This document shows positions 23,488-33,105 of a stretch of 51,315 nt of DNA, in pieces. Numbering within the stretch: the stretch's first letter is position 1; every line of letters begins with the position of its first letter. The DNA lies in assembly GCA_947378965.1 (NCBI GenBank), contig CANCMG010000019.1:1-51315 (forward strand). Reading direction: 5' to 3'. The DNA is from Alcaligenaceae bacterium. Its GTDB lineage: Bacteria > Pseudomonadota > Gammaproteobacteria > Burkholderiales > Burkholderiaceae_B. The notes beneath the pieces were generated by a model. The model worked only from the letters and a program-made list of their open reading frames with translations. It was not told where the DNA came from and ran no database searches. The position numbers were made by a program, and so were the translations under genes.

Positions 23488-25434
23488 ATGTCTGTCAACC
23501 CTTCACATGCCACCTATCGGCCAGACATTGATGGCCTGCGCGCCATCGCCGTCTTGGCTGTCGTGCTGTTTCATGGTTTCCCACAGATTTTTAAGGGCGG
23601 TTTCATTGGTGTAGACATTTTTTTTGTGCTGTCGGGCTACTTAATTAGCCGGATTATTTTTGAACAATTAAATCAAGGTACGTTTAATTTTCTTGATTTT
23701 TATGCTCGTCGAATTAAACGAATTTTCCCGGCTTTACTGATGGTCTTAGGCGCGGCCTACATAGCAGGGTGGTTCACGCTGCTTGCAGACGAATATGGCC
23801 AATTAGGTCAGCATATTGCCGCTGGTGCGGCATTCATCTCAAATTTTGTGTTGTGGGGCGAGGCTGGTTATTTCGATCATTCAGCCCATACCAAGCCTCT
23901 GCTTCATTTGTGGAGCTTAGGCATTGAAGAGCAGTTCTACATTGTGTGGCCGTTGCTGTTGTGGTTGGCGTCAAAGCTAAGATTTTCAGTCTTTGCGTTA
24001 ATAGTGATCCTTGCCGCCTTATCCTGTTATCTGAACGTCACCGGAATCAAAAGTGACGCAGTGGCAACGTTCTACTCACCCCAAACGCGGATTTGGGAGC
24101 TTCTGATAGGAAGCGGGTTGGCGTGGTGTGCGCTTGATCAAGCACGTATTCGTACACGTATGGCCAATATTCTTTCTTGCATAGGCTTTATCGTCTTGAG
24201 CTACGGTCTAATCCGAATTAACCGAGACCTCCAGTTTCCGGGTAAGTGGGCACTGATACCGGTGTTGGGTACTGCCTTTATCGTGGCCGCTGGGCCTCTT
24301 GCTTGGCTTAACACAAAGATATTGTCTAACAAAGTTTTGGTGTGGTTCGGTTTGATCAGTTACCCGCTTTATCTGTGGCACTGGCCACTACTCAGTTTCG
24401 CCTGGATTGTCGAGGCAGCCCCGCCAAGCAACACAACCCGTATGGGGCTGATCGTTCTTTCGATTGCGCTCGCCTGGCTCACCTACCAGTTGATCGAGCG
24501 GCCGATTCGTTTTGGCAAGCACGGTGGTCGCAAGGCAGGCCTTCTCGTTGTACTGATGCTCATACTTGGAGGGGTAGGTTTGGGTACGTTTTATGAAAGA
24601 GGCTTTCCGTTTCGTAAAAGCGTGCAGTTGGCCGACGCGTTGTACACCTCTGAAGCACATCATATTGAAGCCAACTTGGTTGCTAGTTACCGCAACTACG
24701 TCGGGGGTGAGCCCAGTCACTCAAGTCAACCCGTGGTCTTAATTGTTGGTGACTCTTTCAATCCCAACTGGACTGTTGGGCTCAATACTGTGATCGATAT
24801 CAAGCAATACGATATTGTCTCAGTATCGTATCTTGGTTGTCAGGTAAGCGTTACGGCCGAAAAAATCATCGCAATTGCCAACGAACCGAAATTTGAACGC
24901 TACTGTCAGCCCTTTGAATTGTGGATCAACGATCCAAGTGTTATCCGCAGGCTCGCCGCGGTGATGTTAGTCAGCTATCGGCCTTTTGAGTATGCTGTCA
25001 ACCGATTTAGGTTTGACGTGATCCGGGAGCTAAAGAAAAAAAATAGTCATTTTGATGTCTTTGTATTTGGTAATTACTTTCAACTTGATTCTGAAAAGTA
25101 TTCGAGCTGTGAAAAGTTAATGTACAGAACGGGTCGGCAAGCTGACGTGTGTATGGAACTGGCGGATTATCCAAAAAAACAAATAAGCCGAGAAAGCTTG
25201 CCGTTTTATCCGCACGACCTTAAGTTCGCGTACGTCGACCTAATCGGCTTAACTTGCCATGAACATAAAGCGGGCTGTCCAACCCAAGCGCAAGGTGTAC
25301 CTTTTATTAGTGACTCTCATCACTTGAACGCCACCTTCATCGCAAAACTCATGCGTGATCTTCAGGCGACGCAGTCAACAAAGCTAGAATCCCTAGGTCT
25401 TCAAAAGTACTTGGTCAATCGGCCGAGCCCTTAA
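23488..25434 (+). CDS. OafA/YrhL-type membrane O-acyltransferase with SGNH domain
   Basis: A 648-residue inner-membrane enzyme that transfers acyl (commonly acetyl) groups to cell-surface polysaccharides. The first ~370 residues carry about ten membrane helices. Signatures are YRPDIDGLRAIAVLAVVLFH with the catalytic His and Arg, FFVLSGYLISRIIFEQL, and HLWSLGIEEQFYIVWPLLLW. The C-terminal ~270 residues form a periplasmic SGNH-like domain with VVLIVGDSFNPNW (serine block) and FISDSHHLN (Asp-His block). Such fusions are known from LPS O-antigen acetylation. It directly follows the FkbM methyltransferase. Confidence 0.92.
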   Translation: MSVNPSHATYRPDIDGLRAIAVLAVVLFHGFPQIFKGGFIGVDIFFVLSGYLISRIIFEQLNQGTFNFLDFYARRIKRIFPALLMVLGAAYIAGWFTLLADEYGQLGQHIAAGAAFISNFVLWGEAGYFDHSAHTKPLLHLWSLGIEEQFYIVWPLLLWLASKLRFSVFALIVILAALSCYLNVTGIKSDAVATFYSPQTRIWELLIGSGLAWCALDQARIRTRMANILSCIGFIVLSYGLIRINRDLQFPGKWALIPVLGTAFIVAAGPLAWLNTKILSNKVLVWFGLISYPLYLWHWPLLSFAWIVEAAPPSNTTRMGLIVLSIALAWLTYQLIERPIRFGKHGGRKAGLLVVLMLILGGVGLGTFYERGFPFRKSVQLADALYTSEAHHIEANLVASYRNYVGGEPSHSSQPVVLIVGDSFNPNWTVGLNTVIDIKQYDIVSVSYLGCQVSVTAEKIIAIANEPKFERYCQPFELWINDPSVIRRLAAVMLVSYRPFEYAVNRFRFDVIRELKKKNSHFDVFVFGNYFQLDSEKYSSCEKLMYRTGRQADVCMELADYPKKQISRESLPFYPHDLKFAYVDLIGLTCHEHKAGCPTQAQGVPFISDSHHLNATFIAKLMRDLQATQSTKLESLGLQKYLVNRPSP

Positions 25435-25593
25435 AGGTAAGAGACCGATGCAGTGCATGAGTTTGATCTTTCGCAAACGAAGGCTTGAAGTTTTATGTTT
25501 TGCCACCAAATAGGGATTGATCCTTAGTGCAGCGCACTGAAATTTAATGTTGCGCTTTATACTCAAATCACTGTTGACTGTTAAGACCTCAAA

Positions 25594-26028
25594 ATGATGA
25601 AAATCTCGTGCCCTCATTGCCATAAAACCAATCAACTTGCGATCGAGCGCCTGGCTAGCCAGCCGATATGCGGTGCGTGTAAAAAGGATTTGTTGTCAGC
25701 GCCGATTGAAGTCGATGAGCAATTGTTTGGTGAGTTAACCGCGCAATCGCCCCTGTCGGTGATTGTTGATTTTTGGGCCTCGTGGTGTGGGCCCTGCAAA
25801 ATGTTTGCACCGACCTTTCAAGCAAGCGCGCTCAAACATACCAATGAAGTCTTGCACGTTAAGGTCAATACTGAAGAGAATCAAGCGCTGTCGCAGCGGT
25901 TAAGCATCCGGTCAATTCCGACCTTGGCTGCCTATTCAAAAGGTCAAGAACTTACCCGCGTCAGTGGGGCGTTGCCTGCGCCCTCGCTTGAGCAGTTTGT
26001 GCAACGAGCGATGCACGATGCGGGTTAG
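25594..26028 (+). CDS. trxC: Thioredoxin 2
   Basis: A 144-residue cytoplasmic thioredoxin with the extra N-terminal zinc-binding domain that defines TrxC. CPHC (6-9) and CGAC (26-29) hold the zinc. The catalytic site WCGPC is at 64-68 within VDFWASWCGPCKMFAPTF. The cis-proline segment is IRSIPTLAAY. It reduces disulfides, and in enterobacteria trxC belongs to the OxyR oxidative-stress regulon; no OxyR site was checked here. It stands alone and is convergent with the Bug gene, with six bases between the stops. ATG 25597 is an equally possible start. Confidence 0.93.
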   Translation: MMKISCPHCHKTNQLAIERLASQPICGACKKDLLSAPIEVDEQLFGELTAQSPLSVIVDFWASWCGPCKMFAPTFQASALKHTNEVLHVKVNTEENQALSQRLSIRSIPTLAAYSKGQELTRVSGALPAPSLEQFVQRAMHDAG

Positions 26029-26034
26029 AGTCGT

Positions 26035-26997
26035 TTAGTTCTTGGGCATTGATTTCAACAAAAGCTGCATTTGTTCCTTCTCAAGTACTGCTGTTTTTTC
26101 AGCGTATCGTTGATAGTCTTTAGGCCCCATATATTTAATTTCCATCAAGTTTCTTTTCACCATCTCGGTAAATTCTGGCTGTTTGACCGCAATGGCAAAA
26201 GCTTGATCTAGCTTGTTGATAATGGCGGGGTCCATGCCGATTGGGCCGACCACGCCAAACGGCGACAGCGCCACAACATTAAAGCCTTCTTCCTTTAACG
26301 TTGGCACGTTTGGATAAGATTCAAGGCGCGTGTCTGCAAGGCTGGCAAGCAGGCGCGCTCGCCCGTCCTTGATAAATCCGTCTAACGCCGGTGAACCCGC
26401 TCCCACAAAGATATCGACCTGGCCGCTCATCAAGCCCGTCACGATGTCTGACGCACTTTTGTAGGGTATATGGGTGACCTTAAAATTACCGGCTCGAGCA
26501 AAGGCTTCCATCGATAATTGTGGCGTGCTAAAGATACCCGGTGACCCAAAGGGATAGCCCGGATTGGCTTGGGCATCTACGGCAAGCTCTTTGACAGACT
26601 TCCAGCGCGAATCTGCCCGCACCGCAATCAGATAGTTGTAATCCACAAGCGAGCTAATGAAGGTGAGATGCTTAATTGGATCGAGGTTGGTTTGCACGAC
26701 GTGTTGCTGGCGAAAGATGCCGACAGGAACAATGCTAAGAAGATAACCATCCGGTTTTGCGTTGATCAATTGACTGGCACCCAGCGTGCCGTTGGCACCC
26801 GGTTTATTTTCTATGACAAGAGACTGCCCGAGTTCTGGGCCCGCAAGTTTAGCCAGCGTTCTCGCCACGACATCGGTGCCCGAGCCTGGGCCATAGGGCA
26901 CCAGTAATTTGATCGGCTGGGTTGGAAAGCTTTGCGCACAGGCAAGCGTTGTCAAAAAAGACAGGACAGAGCTCAGGATCAAACGTGAAATACGCAT
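26035..26997 (-). CDS. Bug/TctC-family binding protein at the end of the leftward catabolic operon
   Basis: A 320-residue periplasmic solute-binding protein. A signal peptide covers residues 1-22 (cleavage near CAQSFPTQP). The Bug signature FPTQPIKLLVPYGPGSGTDV is followed by GANGTLGASQLI, FGSPGIFSTPQLSMEAF and THIPYKSASDI. Compared with the other Bug proteins here, the conserved VPYxPGG element reads VPYGPGSGTD and the C-terminal segment (VVGPIGMDPAIINKLDQAF) lacks the usual APAGT, so it is a separate lineage and may bind a different acid. It lies 76 bases after the MaoC gene and is probably the last gene of that operon. Confidence 0.9.
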   Translation of the reverse strand: MRISRLILSSVLSFLTTLACAQSFPTQPIKLLVPYGPGSGTDVVARTLAKLAGPELGQSLVIENKPGANGTLGASQLINAKPDGYLLSIVPVGIFRQQHVVQTNLDPIKHLTFISSLVDYNYLIAVRADSRWKSVKELAVDAQANPGYPFGSPGIFSTPQLSMEAFARAGNFKVTHIPYKSASDIVTGLMSGQVDIFVGAGSPALDGFIKDGRARLLASLADTRLESYPNVPTLKEEGFNVVALSPFGVVGPIGMDPAIINKLDQAFAIAVKQPEFTEMVKRNLMEIKYMGPKDYQRYAEKTAVLEKEQMQLLLKSMPKN

Positions 26998-27073
26998 AGG
27001 GTCTCCGGTGAATAGGTCATGGTGCTGCGACTAAGTGCTGTTGTACTGACTCTGCATGCTGTCGTGCAATCTA

Positions 27074-27529
27074 TTATTTGTAAACAACGGTGAGTGTTTC
27101 TGCGACGAGCGCTGGCTTTGCAACGCCTTCAATCTCGACGGTGTTGCTATAGGTCAGCCGTGCACCGCCCTCGATCTCGTCATATTTTTCGAGCGTGCGG
27201 TGTAGGCGAATGCGAGCACCGCATTGCACCGGGCTCACGAAACGAACTTTATTTTGACCATAGTTCACTCCGCGCGAGCGTTGCTTGATTCGGACAATTT
27301 GACTGGCCAGATAAGTGACGAGCGAAAGCGTGAGCATGCCGTGGGCGATTGTTTTGCCATCTGGCATTTGTTGTTTGGCACGCTCGCGATCAATGTGAAT
27401 CCAGTTGTGGTCACCAGAGACCGCAGCAAAGTCATCGATCCGTTTTTGGTCTACGGTCAGCCAATCACTACTGCCAACTTTTTGGCCTACGTATTGCTTC
27501 ATATCTGAAGGAAATTCGACTTCGAGCAT
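27074..27529 (-). CDS. MaoC-like (R)-specific enoyl-CoA hydratase
   Basis: A 151-residue hot-dog-fold protein. The hydratase-2 signature runs through FAAVSGDHNWIHIDRERAKQ (about 34-53) and TIAHGMLTLSLVTYLASQIV. The catalytic Asp and His are expected in GDHNWIH. Later strands (NKVRFVSPVQCGARIRLHRT) are typical of the family. It would hydrate a trans-2-enoyl-CoA to an (R)-3-hydroxyacyl-CoA. It follows the nitronate monooxygenase-like gene after a 165-base gap, so it may belong to the same leftward operon or have its own promoter. Confidence 0.87.
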   Translation of the reverse strand: MLEVEFPSDMKQYVGQKVGSSDWLTVDQKRIDDFAAVSGDHNWIHIDRERAKQQMPDGKTIAHGMLTLSLVTYLASQIVRIKQRSRGVNYGQNKVRFVSPVQCGARIRLHRTLEKYDEIEGGARLTYSNTVEIEGVAKPALVAETLTVVYK

Positions 27530-27694
27530 GATTGACTCCTAGACTATTGGCGATATGTTTGAAAAGCTAAATTTGTTTAAAAAGTTGCGTAGTAAGCAGG
27601 CGTGCAATGTTTTAAGTGCTGCAGGTAGTCTAAGCAGTTTGAGCGCGGCAAGTGCTGAAATCAGTCTAAGTCGCTCGAATGTGGCCATAGAGGC

Positions 27695-28675
<981 letters not shown>

Positions 28676-29377
28676 TTACGGCGTAGCGCTTAACGTGTCA
28701 CCGCTTGCGATGAGGTGAGGTCGATAGGGTTGACAGCCCGGACTCAGATGCAGCTTGGCACCCGTCAGCTTCTGTAGCGTATCAAAGTCGATGTCGTCGG
28801 CGATGCGCTGCACGACGAAGCCTTGTGGGGTGACTTCGATTAAAGCGAAGTTTGTATAAATTCTGGTGACACACTTGTGACCAGTTAACGGATACGCGCA
28901 ACGCTCTAGCAGCCGAGGTGCACCATCCTTTTGGCAATGCTCCATCAACACCCAGACGTTGGCAGCGCCCGCTGCAAGATCCATCGCGCCGCCTACCCCT
29001 GGGGTTTCAGTTGCAGAGCCGGTAGACCAGTTTGCGAGATCGCCATTTTCGGCGACTTGAAAGGCACCCAGGCAGGCAATATCAATGTGTCCGCCACGAA
29101 TCATTAAAAAAGAATCGCTATGACTAAACACTGAGGCGCCCTTTAAGAGCGTGAGGTGCGATTTGCCGGCACCGACGATATCGTCGTCTTCTTGCCCAGG
29201 TTCAGGTGCGGGCCCAAGCCCGAGTAGGCCTTGCTCACTCTGCAGCAAGACCTCGCGCCCTGCAGGAATGTAATCCGCGATCATGGTCGGCAAACCAATG
29301 CCAAGGTTGACACAGTAACCCTCAGGGATATCTTCTGCTGCGACGCGCGCAATATCTTTTCTATTTAGCCCTTTCAT
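28676..29377 (-). CDS. CoA-transferase family I, subunit B
   Basis: A 233-residue beta subunit of a 3-oxoacid/glutaconate-type CoA-transferase. The catalytic glutamate lies in the motif LQSEQGLLGLGP (about residues 46-57). Other conserved parts are EGYCVNLGIGLPTMIADYIP, MIRGGHIDIACLGAFQV and RCAYPLTGHKCVTRIYT. Its ATG overlaps the stop of subunit A (ATGA), the usual translational coupling. The complex would activate a free carboxylic acid by moving CoA from a donor such as succinyl-CoA or acetyl-CoA. The acid cannot be deduced. Confidence 0.92.
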   Translation of the reverse strand: MKGLNRKDIARVAAEDIPEGYCVNLGIGLPTMIADYIPAGREVLLQSEQGLLGLGPAPEPGQEDDDIVGAGKSHLTLLKGASVFSHSDSFLMIRGGHIDIACLGAFQVAENGDLANWSTGSATETPGVGGAMDLAAGAANVWVLMEHCQKDGAPRLLERCAYPLTGHKCVTRIYTNFALIEVTPQGFVVQRIADDIDFDTLQKLTGAKLHLSPGCQPYRPHLIASGDTLSATP

Positions 29378-30042
29378 TTTTTTATCTCAATGACTCGGTC
29401 GATGAAGACGCCTGGTGTGATGATGTGTTCAGGATCGAGCTCACCTAACTCGACAAACTCGTTGACTTGCGCAATCACCAACGTTGCTGCGCCAGCCATC
29501 GCAGGATTATTGACACGTGCGCCACGGTGATACACCAGATTGCCCCAGCGGTCGCCTTTCTTTGCTTGAATCAGCGCAACGTCACCAACCAATGGTTTTT
29601 CAAAAACGTATTCTTGTCCATCGATGAGGCGTGTTTCTTTGCCGCGCGCCAAGTCAGTGCCCGCAGCAGTGCGTGTGAAGAAACCGCCGATCCCGGCCGC
29701 ACCTGCACGAATGCGCTCAGCCAACGTGCCCTGCGGCACAAGCTCAAGCTCGATCTTGCCAGCACAATAAAGTTCATCAAAGATAGTCTTTCCGACTAAG
29801 GCGCGTGGAAACGAACAGACCATTTTTTTGACCCGATTGGCTCGCATCAGGTCTGCGATCACATCGCTGCCAGTCGTCGTATTATTTGCCACTAAAGTCA
29901 GGTCTTTCACCCCTAATTCGAACACGCCGGCCAACAGCTCGGCCGGTCGCCCCGACGTGCCGAAACCGCCGATCAACAGCACATCTCCATCCTTGATGCC
30001 CTGTACGGCTTGCGCCATTGAGTCAACACGCTTATTAATCAT
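29374..30042 (-). CDS. CoA-transferase family I, subunit A
   Basis: A 222-residue alpha subunit. It begins MINKRVDSMAQAVQGIKDGD and shows the glycine-rich VLLIGGFGTSGRPAELLAGV, CSFPRALVGKTIFDELYCAG, IELELVPQGTLAERIRAGAA and GDRWGNLVYHRGARVNNPAM, all standard for PcaI/ScoA-type subunits. The N-terminal Gly loop binds CoA phosphate. Three bases separate it from the SDR gene upstream, and it overlaps subunit B. Normal length and intact motifs indicate a working transferase. Confidence 0.92.
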   Translation of the reverse strand: MINKRVDSMAQAVQGIKDGDVLLIGGFGTSGRPAELLAGVFELGVKDLTLVANNTTTGSDVIADLMRANRVKKMVCSFPRALVGKTIFDELYCAGKIELELVPQGTLAERIRAGAAGIGGFFTRTAAGTDLARGKETRLIDGQEYVFEKPLVGDVALIQAKKGDRWGNLVYHRGARVNNPAMAGAATLVIAQVNEFVELGELDPEHIITPGVFIDRVIEIKK

Positions 30043-30044
30043 GG

Positions 30045-30944
30045 CTAATCCAGATCGTTACCGCGCATATCTGCATTGCGTCGCGCTCGACGTGCCAGGT
30101 CCAGCATGACGGTGCCGATTGCGTTTGGGTTATCGATCGGTTCGGCTTGAGGCCCGCGATGCCAGCCTTCCATCGCTGCCAGAAAACCACCGCCTAATTC
30201 AAACACTCGAGCGGTGACTTCGGCGCTTTCGGCGCTGGCTAACCAGGTCGCAGCGGCGGCGATCCAACGAGGATGGCGCTGCGCGATTTCTTCGGGCGTG
30301 CGCTCACGTAAGCTTTCGGTCATACGCGTTTGTGCATGGGGGCTAATAGCATTGACAGTGATGCCATAACGTTTTAATTCACGGGCGGTGATGATGGTGA
30401 ACGCAGCGATCCCGGCTTTGGCTGCGCCGTAATTGCTTTGCCCAATGTTGCCGAGCAGGCCTGAAAATGACGTGGTGTTGATGAGCCTTGCGTTCACAGG
30501 TTCGCCGGTGAGTTTTTGTTGAGCTCTCCAGTACACGGCGGCGTGGTGGCAAGGTGCGAAGGTTCCTTTTAAGTGAACCTTGATCACCGCATCCCACTCG
30601 CTTTCTTCCATGTTCACAAGCATGCGGTCACGAAGAATACCTGCGTTGTTAATGACGACATCGAGCTTGCCAAAGTGCTCGACCGTGCTGTGAATCATAT
30701 GCTCGGCTTCTTTCCATTCAGAGACGTCGTCACAGTTTGCAATCGCCTCGCCCCCGGCTGCTTTAATTTCGTCAACGACTTGTTGCGCGGCTGAGGTGTC
30801 TCGCCCCAGTCCTTCTCTTGAGACGCCAAGATCATTAACAACAACTTTGGCTCCGCAAGCGGCTAATTGCAACGCGTATTCGCGCCCGATTCCACGTGCA
30901 GCGCCGGTAACGATGGCGACGCGTCCTTCACATAAGCGGCTCAT
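30045..30944 (-). CDS. SDR-family oxidoreductase (probable 3-hydroxyacyl-CoA dehydrogenase)
   Basis: A 299-residue Rossmann-fold enzyme. The nucleotide motif TGAARGIG is at about 14-21. VVVNDLG follows, with the adenine-binding DDVSEW and NNAGILRD. The catalytic Ser-Tyr-Lys is in TSFSGLLGNIGQSNYGAAKA. The sequence resembles the dehydrogenase unit of peroxisomal type 2 multifunctional enzyme, with an N-terminal VNDLG and the extra C-terminal region (GWHRGPQAEPIDNPNAIG). It likely oxidises a 3-hydroxyacyl-CoA with NAD(P)+, following the hydratases of the same cluster. It is the second gene of the leftward operon. Confidence 0.87.
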   Translation of the reverse strand: MSRLCEGRVAIVTGAARGIGREYALQLAACGAKVVVNDLGVSREGLGRDTSAAQQVVDEIKAAGGEAIANCDDVSEWKEAEHMIHSTVEHFGKLDVVINNAGILRDRMLVNMEESEWDAVIKVHLKGTFAPCHHAAVYWRAQQKLTGEPVNARLINTTSFSGLLGNIGQSNYGAAKAGIAAFTIITARELKRYGITVNAISPHAQTRMTESLRERTPEEIAQRHPRWIAAAATWLASAESAEVTARVFELGGGFLAAMEGWHRGPQAEPIDNPNAIGTVMLDLARRARRNADMRGNDLD

Positions 30945-30964
30945 GATTGACTAGGTTCCTTGAG

Positions 30965-31762
30965 TTAGTGTTCAAATTTTGGTGGACGTTTTTCGATAAA
31001 TGCTTGTGCGGCCTCTTTGTGATCGGCGCTTAGCGTGGCGGTCACATGATTAAAGGCTTCTTGATTGAGCGTTTGATCTAAGGTGTTTTGTAAAGCTTGG
31101 TTTAAGTTGTCTTTCATGAGCGCGAGGGCTTGTCGCGGGCCCTTCGCAAGTTTTTGGGCAATTGCAGTGACCTCTGATTCAAGACTTTCACGCGAGCAAA
31201 GACCCGTCAACATCCCCAAATCTTGCGCTTGCTGCGCACCGATTGTGGGCGACAGCAAATACAGTTCGCGAGCCTTCGCAAAACCGACGATGCGCGGTAA
31301 AAAATAATGTCCGCCAAAATCGCCAGGCAAGCCAACGTTGATAAAAGCCGTTTTGAATTTTGCCGAGTCATCTGCATAACGAAAATCGCAGGCCAAGGCG
31401 AAAGACAGGCCTGCGCCTGCAGCGGGGCCGCGAATCATGGCGATGGTTGGAATGGGCAGGGTATGCAGTAATTCTGTAATTTGATTGCGCGTGCGCAAGC
31501 GCGCAACTTTCTGCTCAAACGATAGAGCCTCGGCGGGTGAGTTTGCCATGCGGGCCACATCGCCACCAGCACAAAAAGCATCGCCCGCGCCGGTCAATAC
31601 GATTGCACCAATCTGCTTGTTATCCTTGGCCTCAAGCAGGGCCTGCCCTAACTGGTCGTACAGCTCGGGGCTCAAGGCGTTGCGACGCTCGGGGCGATTC
31701 ATGACAAGCGTCATGACGCCCTCGTGCACGGATCTGAGTAATGGTGAGGACTGCTCTGGCAT
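30965..31762 (-). CDS. Enoyl-CoA hydratase/isomerase, first gene of the leftward operon
   Basis: A 265-residue crotonase-fold enzyme. NRPERRNALSPELYDQLGQA is followed by the first oxyanion element DAFCAGGDVARMA and the second MIRGPAAGAGLSFALACDFR. FINVGLPGDFGGHYFLPRIV resembles PaaG-like isomerases more than classical hydratases, since the first catalytic glutamate position reads Asn/Gly-Leu and an Asp lies in the second region. Isomerisation, hydration or ring opening are possible. It starts 181 bases from the divergent thiolase-like gene and is the promoter-proximal gene, 20 bases before the SDR. Confidence 0.87.
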   Translation of the reverse strand: MPEQSSPLLRSVHEGVMTLVMNRPERRNALSPELYDQLGQALLEAKDNKQIGAIVLTGAGDAFCAGGDVARMANSPAEALSFEQKVARLRTRNQITELLHTLPIPTIAMIRGPAAGAGLSFALACDFRYADDSAKFKTAFINVGLPGDFGGHYFLPRIVGFAKARELYLLSPTIGAQQAQDLGMLTGLCSRESLESEVTAIAQKLAKGPRQALALMKDNLNQALQNTLDQTLNQEAFNHVTATLSADHKEAAQAFIEKRPPKFEH

Positions 31763-31907
31763 ATTGTCTCCGGATGGTCTCTAAGTACCTTAAGCAATAG
31801 CTTAGAGCAAAATATCGTTTTCGGTAAAAAAAGAAAAACCACTGCCTAAAGGCGTGATTTGAATGGTATAAAACCAAGACGAGGCTCACAGCCGACCAGT
31901 TCTAATA

Positions 31908-31923
31908 TTTGGTTTAAACCAAA
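31908..31923. promoter_or_regulatory. Palindromic operator between the divergent catabolic operons
   Basis: TTTGGTTTAAACCAAA is a perfect 16-bp palindrome located 21 bases before the thiolase-like ATG at 31944 and 146 bases from the enoyl-CoA hydratase start. A second, looser TGGTATAAAACCA copy lies at 31864-31876, 47 bases upstream centre to centre. A regulator binding both could control both operons in response to an intermediate. Confidence 0.55.
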
Positions 31924-31943
31924 AGATTCATAGGGACAACACA

Positions 31944-33101
31944 ATGAGTATCAAAGGCAAGGCCTATATCGCCGGGATTTTTGAGCACCCGGCTCGAAAA
32001 ATCACAAATATGTCGCTGGCACACTTACACGCTGAATGCGCCAAGGGGGCACTTGAAGACGCCGGCCTGACCATTCACGACGTTGACGGCTACTACTGCT
32101 CAACCGATGCGCCTGGAAGCTTGGGCGGCATCAATATGATTGACTACATGGGGTTGACGGTTAAGCACTCTGACTCGACCAACACCGGAGGCTCGTCTTA
32201 CATGTATTTAGTCGCGCATGCGGCTGAAGCGATTGCGGCGGGCAAGTGCAGTGTTGCCTTGATTACCTGTGCGGGGTTTGGGCGCCCCGGCACGATCGCG
32301 CGTGACTTGGACACCACCATCCCAGATACGCCGTTTGAAATGCCCTATGGGCCTGTCACGGTAAATTTATACGCACTTGCTGCGATGCGACATATGTATG
32401 AGTTTGGCACCACCAGCGAACAACTCGCTTGGGTCAAAGTTTCCGCATCGCACCATGCGCAACACAATCCTAATGCTTACTTAAAGAAAGTGGTCACGGT
32501 TGAAGATGTTGTGAATTCGCCTTTGATTGCCGACCCACTGCATCGCATGGATTGTTGTGTGGTGACTGATGGTGGTGGTGCGGTCATTGTGGTGAGCCCA
32601 GAGGTTGCTAAACGGCTGAAACGTCCGTTAGTGAAGTTAATTGGCGCTGGCGAATCACCTAAGGGTCAGATGGGCGGCAAGATCGATATTACGTATACCG
32701 GTGCGGTGCGCTCGGGCCCAATCGCGTTTGCTGAAGCAGGCGTCAAGCCTAGCGACATCAAGTACGCCTCAATTTACGACAGCTTCACGATCACCGTGGT
32801 CATGACGCTTGAGGATCTTGGCTTTTGTAAAAAGGGTGAGGGCGGCAAGTTTGTGATGGATGGTAATTTGATTTCTGGCGTGGGCAAACTGCCTTTCAAC
32901 ACGGATGGCGGTGGGATGTGTAACAACCATCCGGTTAACCGTGGCGGTATCACCAAGATCATCGAGGCCGTGCGCCAGCTGCGCGGCGAAGCCCATCCCT
33001 TAGTGCAAGTTAAAAACTGCGATATTGCCTTGGCTCACGGAACCGGCGGTTCGCTGAGTACCCGTCACGGCAGTGCCACCTTGATTATGGAAAGAGAGTA
33101 A
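31944..33101 (+). CDS. Thiolase-fold enzyme (SCP-x/Ltp2-like) lacking both catalytic cysteines
   Basis: A 385-residue thiolase-superfamily protein. The position of the usual nucleophilic cysteine reads DSTNTGGSSYMYLVAHAAEA (residues ~77-96), with Gly-Ser-Ser instead of Cys. The C-terminal motif reads IALAHGTGGSLSTRHGSA, with His-Gly where a second Cys normally lies. Classical thiolysis is therefore unlikely. Ltp2-type members lacking these cysteines, partnered with DUF35 proteins, act as retro-aldolases on steroid side-chain CoA esters. Here the DUF35 gene follows four bases later. It probably cleaves a carbon-carbon bond of a CoA ester; the exact reaction is inferred. Confidence 0.8.
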   Translation: MSIKGKAYIAGIFEHPARKITNMSLAHLHAECAKGALEDAGLTIHDVDGYYCSTDAPGSLGGINMIDYMGLTVKHSDSTNTGGSSYMYLVAHAAEAIAAGKCSVALITCAGFGRPGTIARDLDTTIPDTPFEMPYGPVTVNLYALAAMRHMYEFGTTSEQLAWVKVSASHHAQHNPNAYLKKVVTVEDVVNSPLIADPLHRMDCCVVTDGGGAVIVVSPEVAKRLKRPLVKLIGAGESPKGQMGGKIDITYTGAVRSGPIAFAEAGVKPSDIKYASIYDSFTITVVMTLEDLGFCKKGEGGKFVMDGNLISGVGKLPFNTDGGGMCNNHPVNRGGITKIIEAVRQLRGEAHPLVQVKNCDIALAHGTGGSLSTRHGSATLIMERE

Positions 33102-33105
33102 CGCC

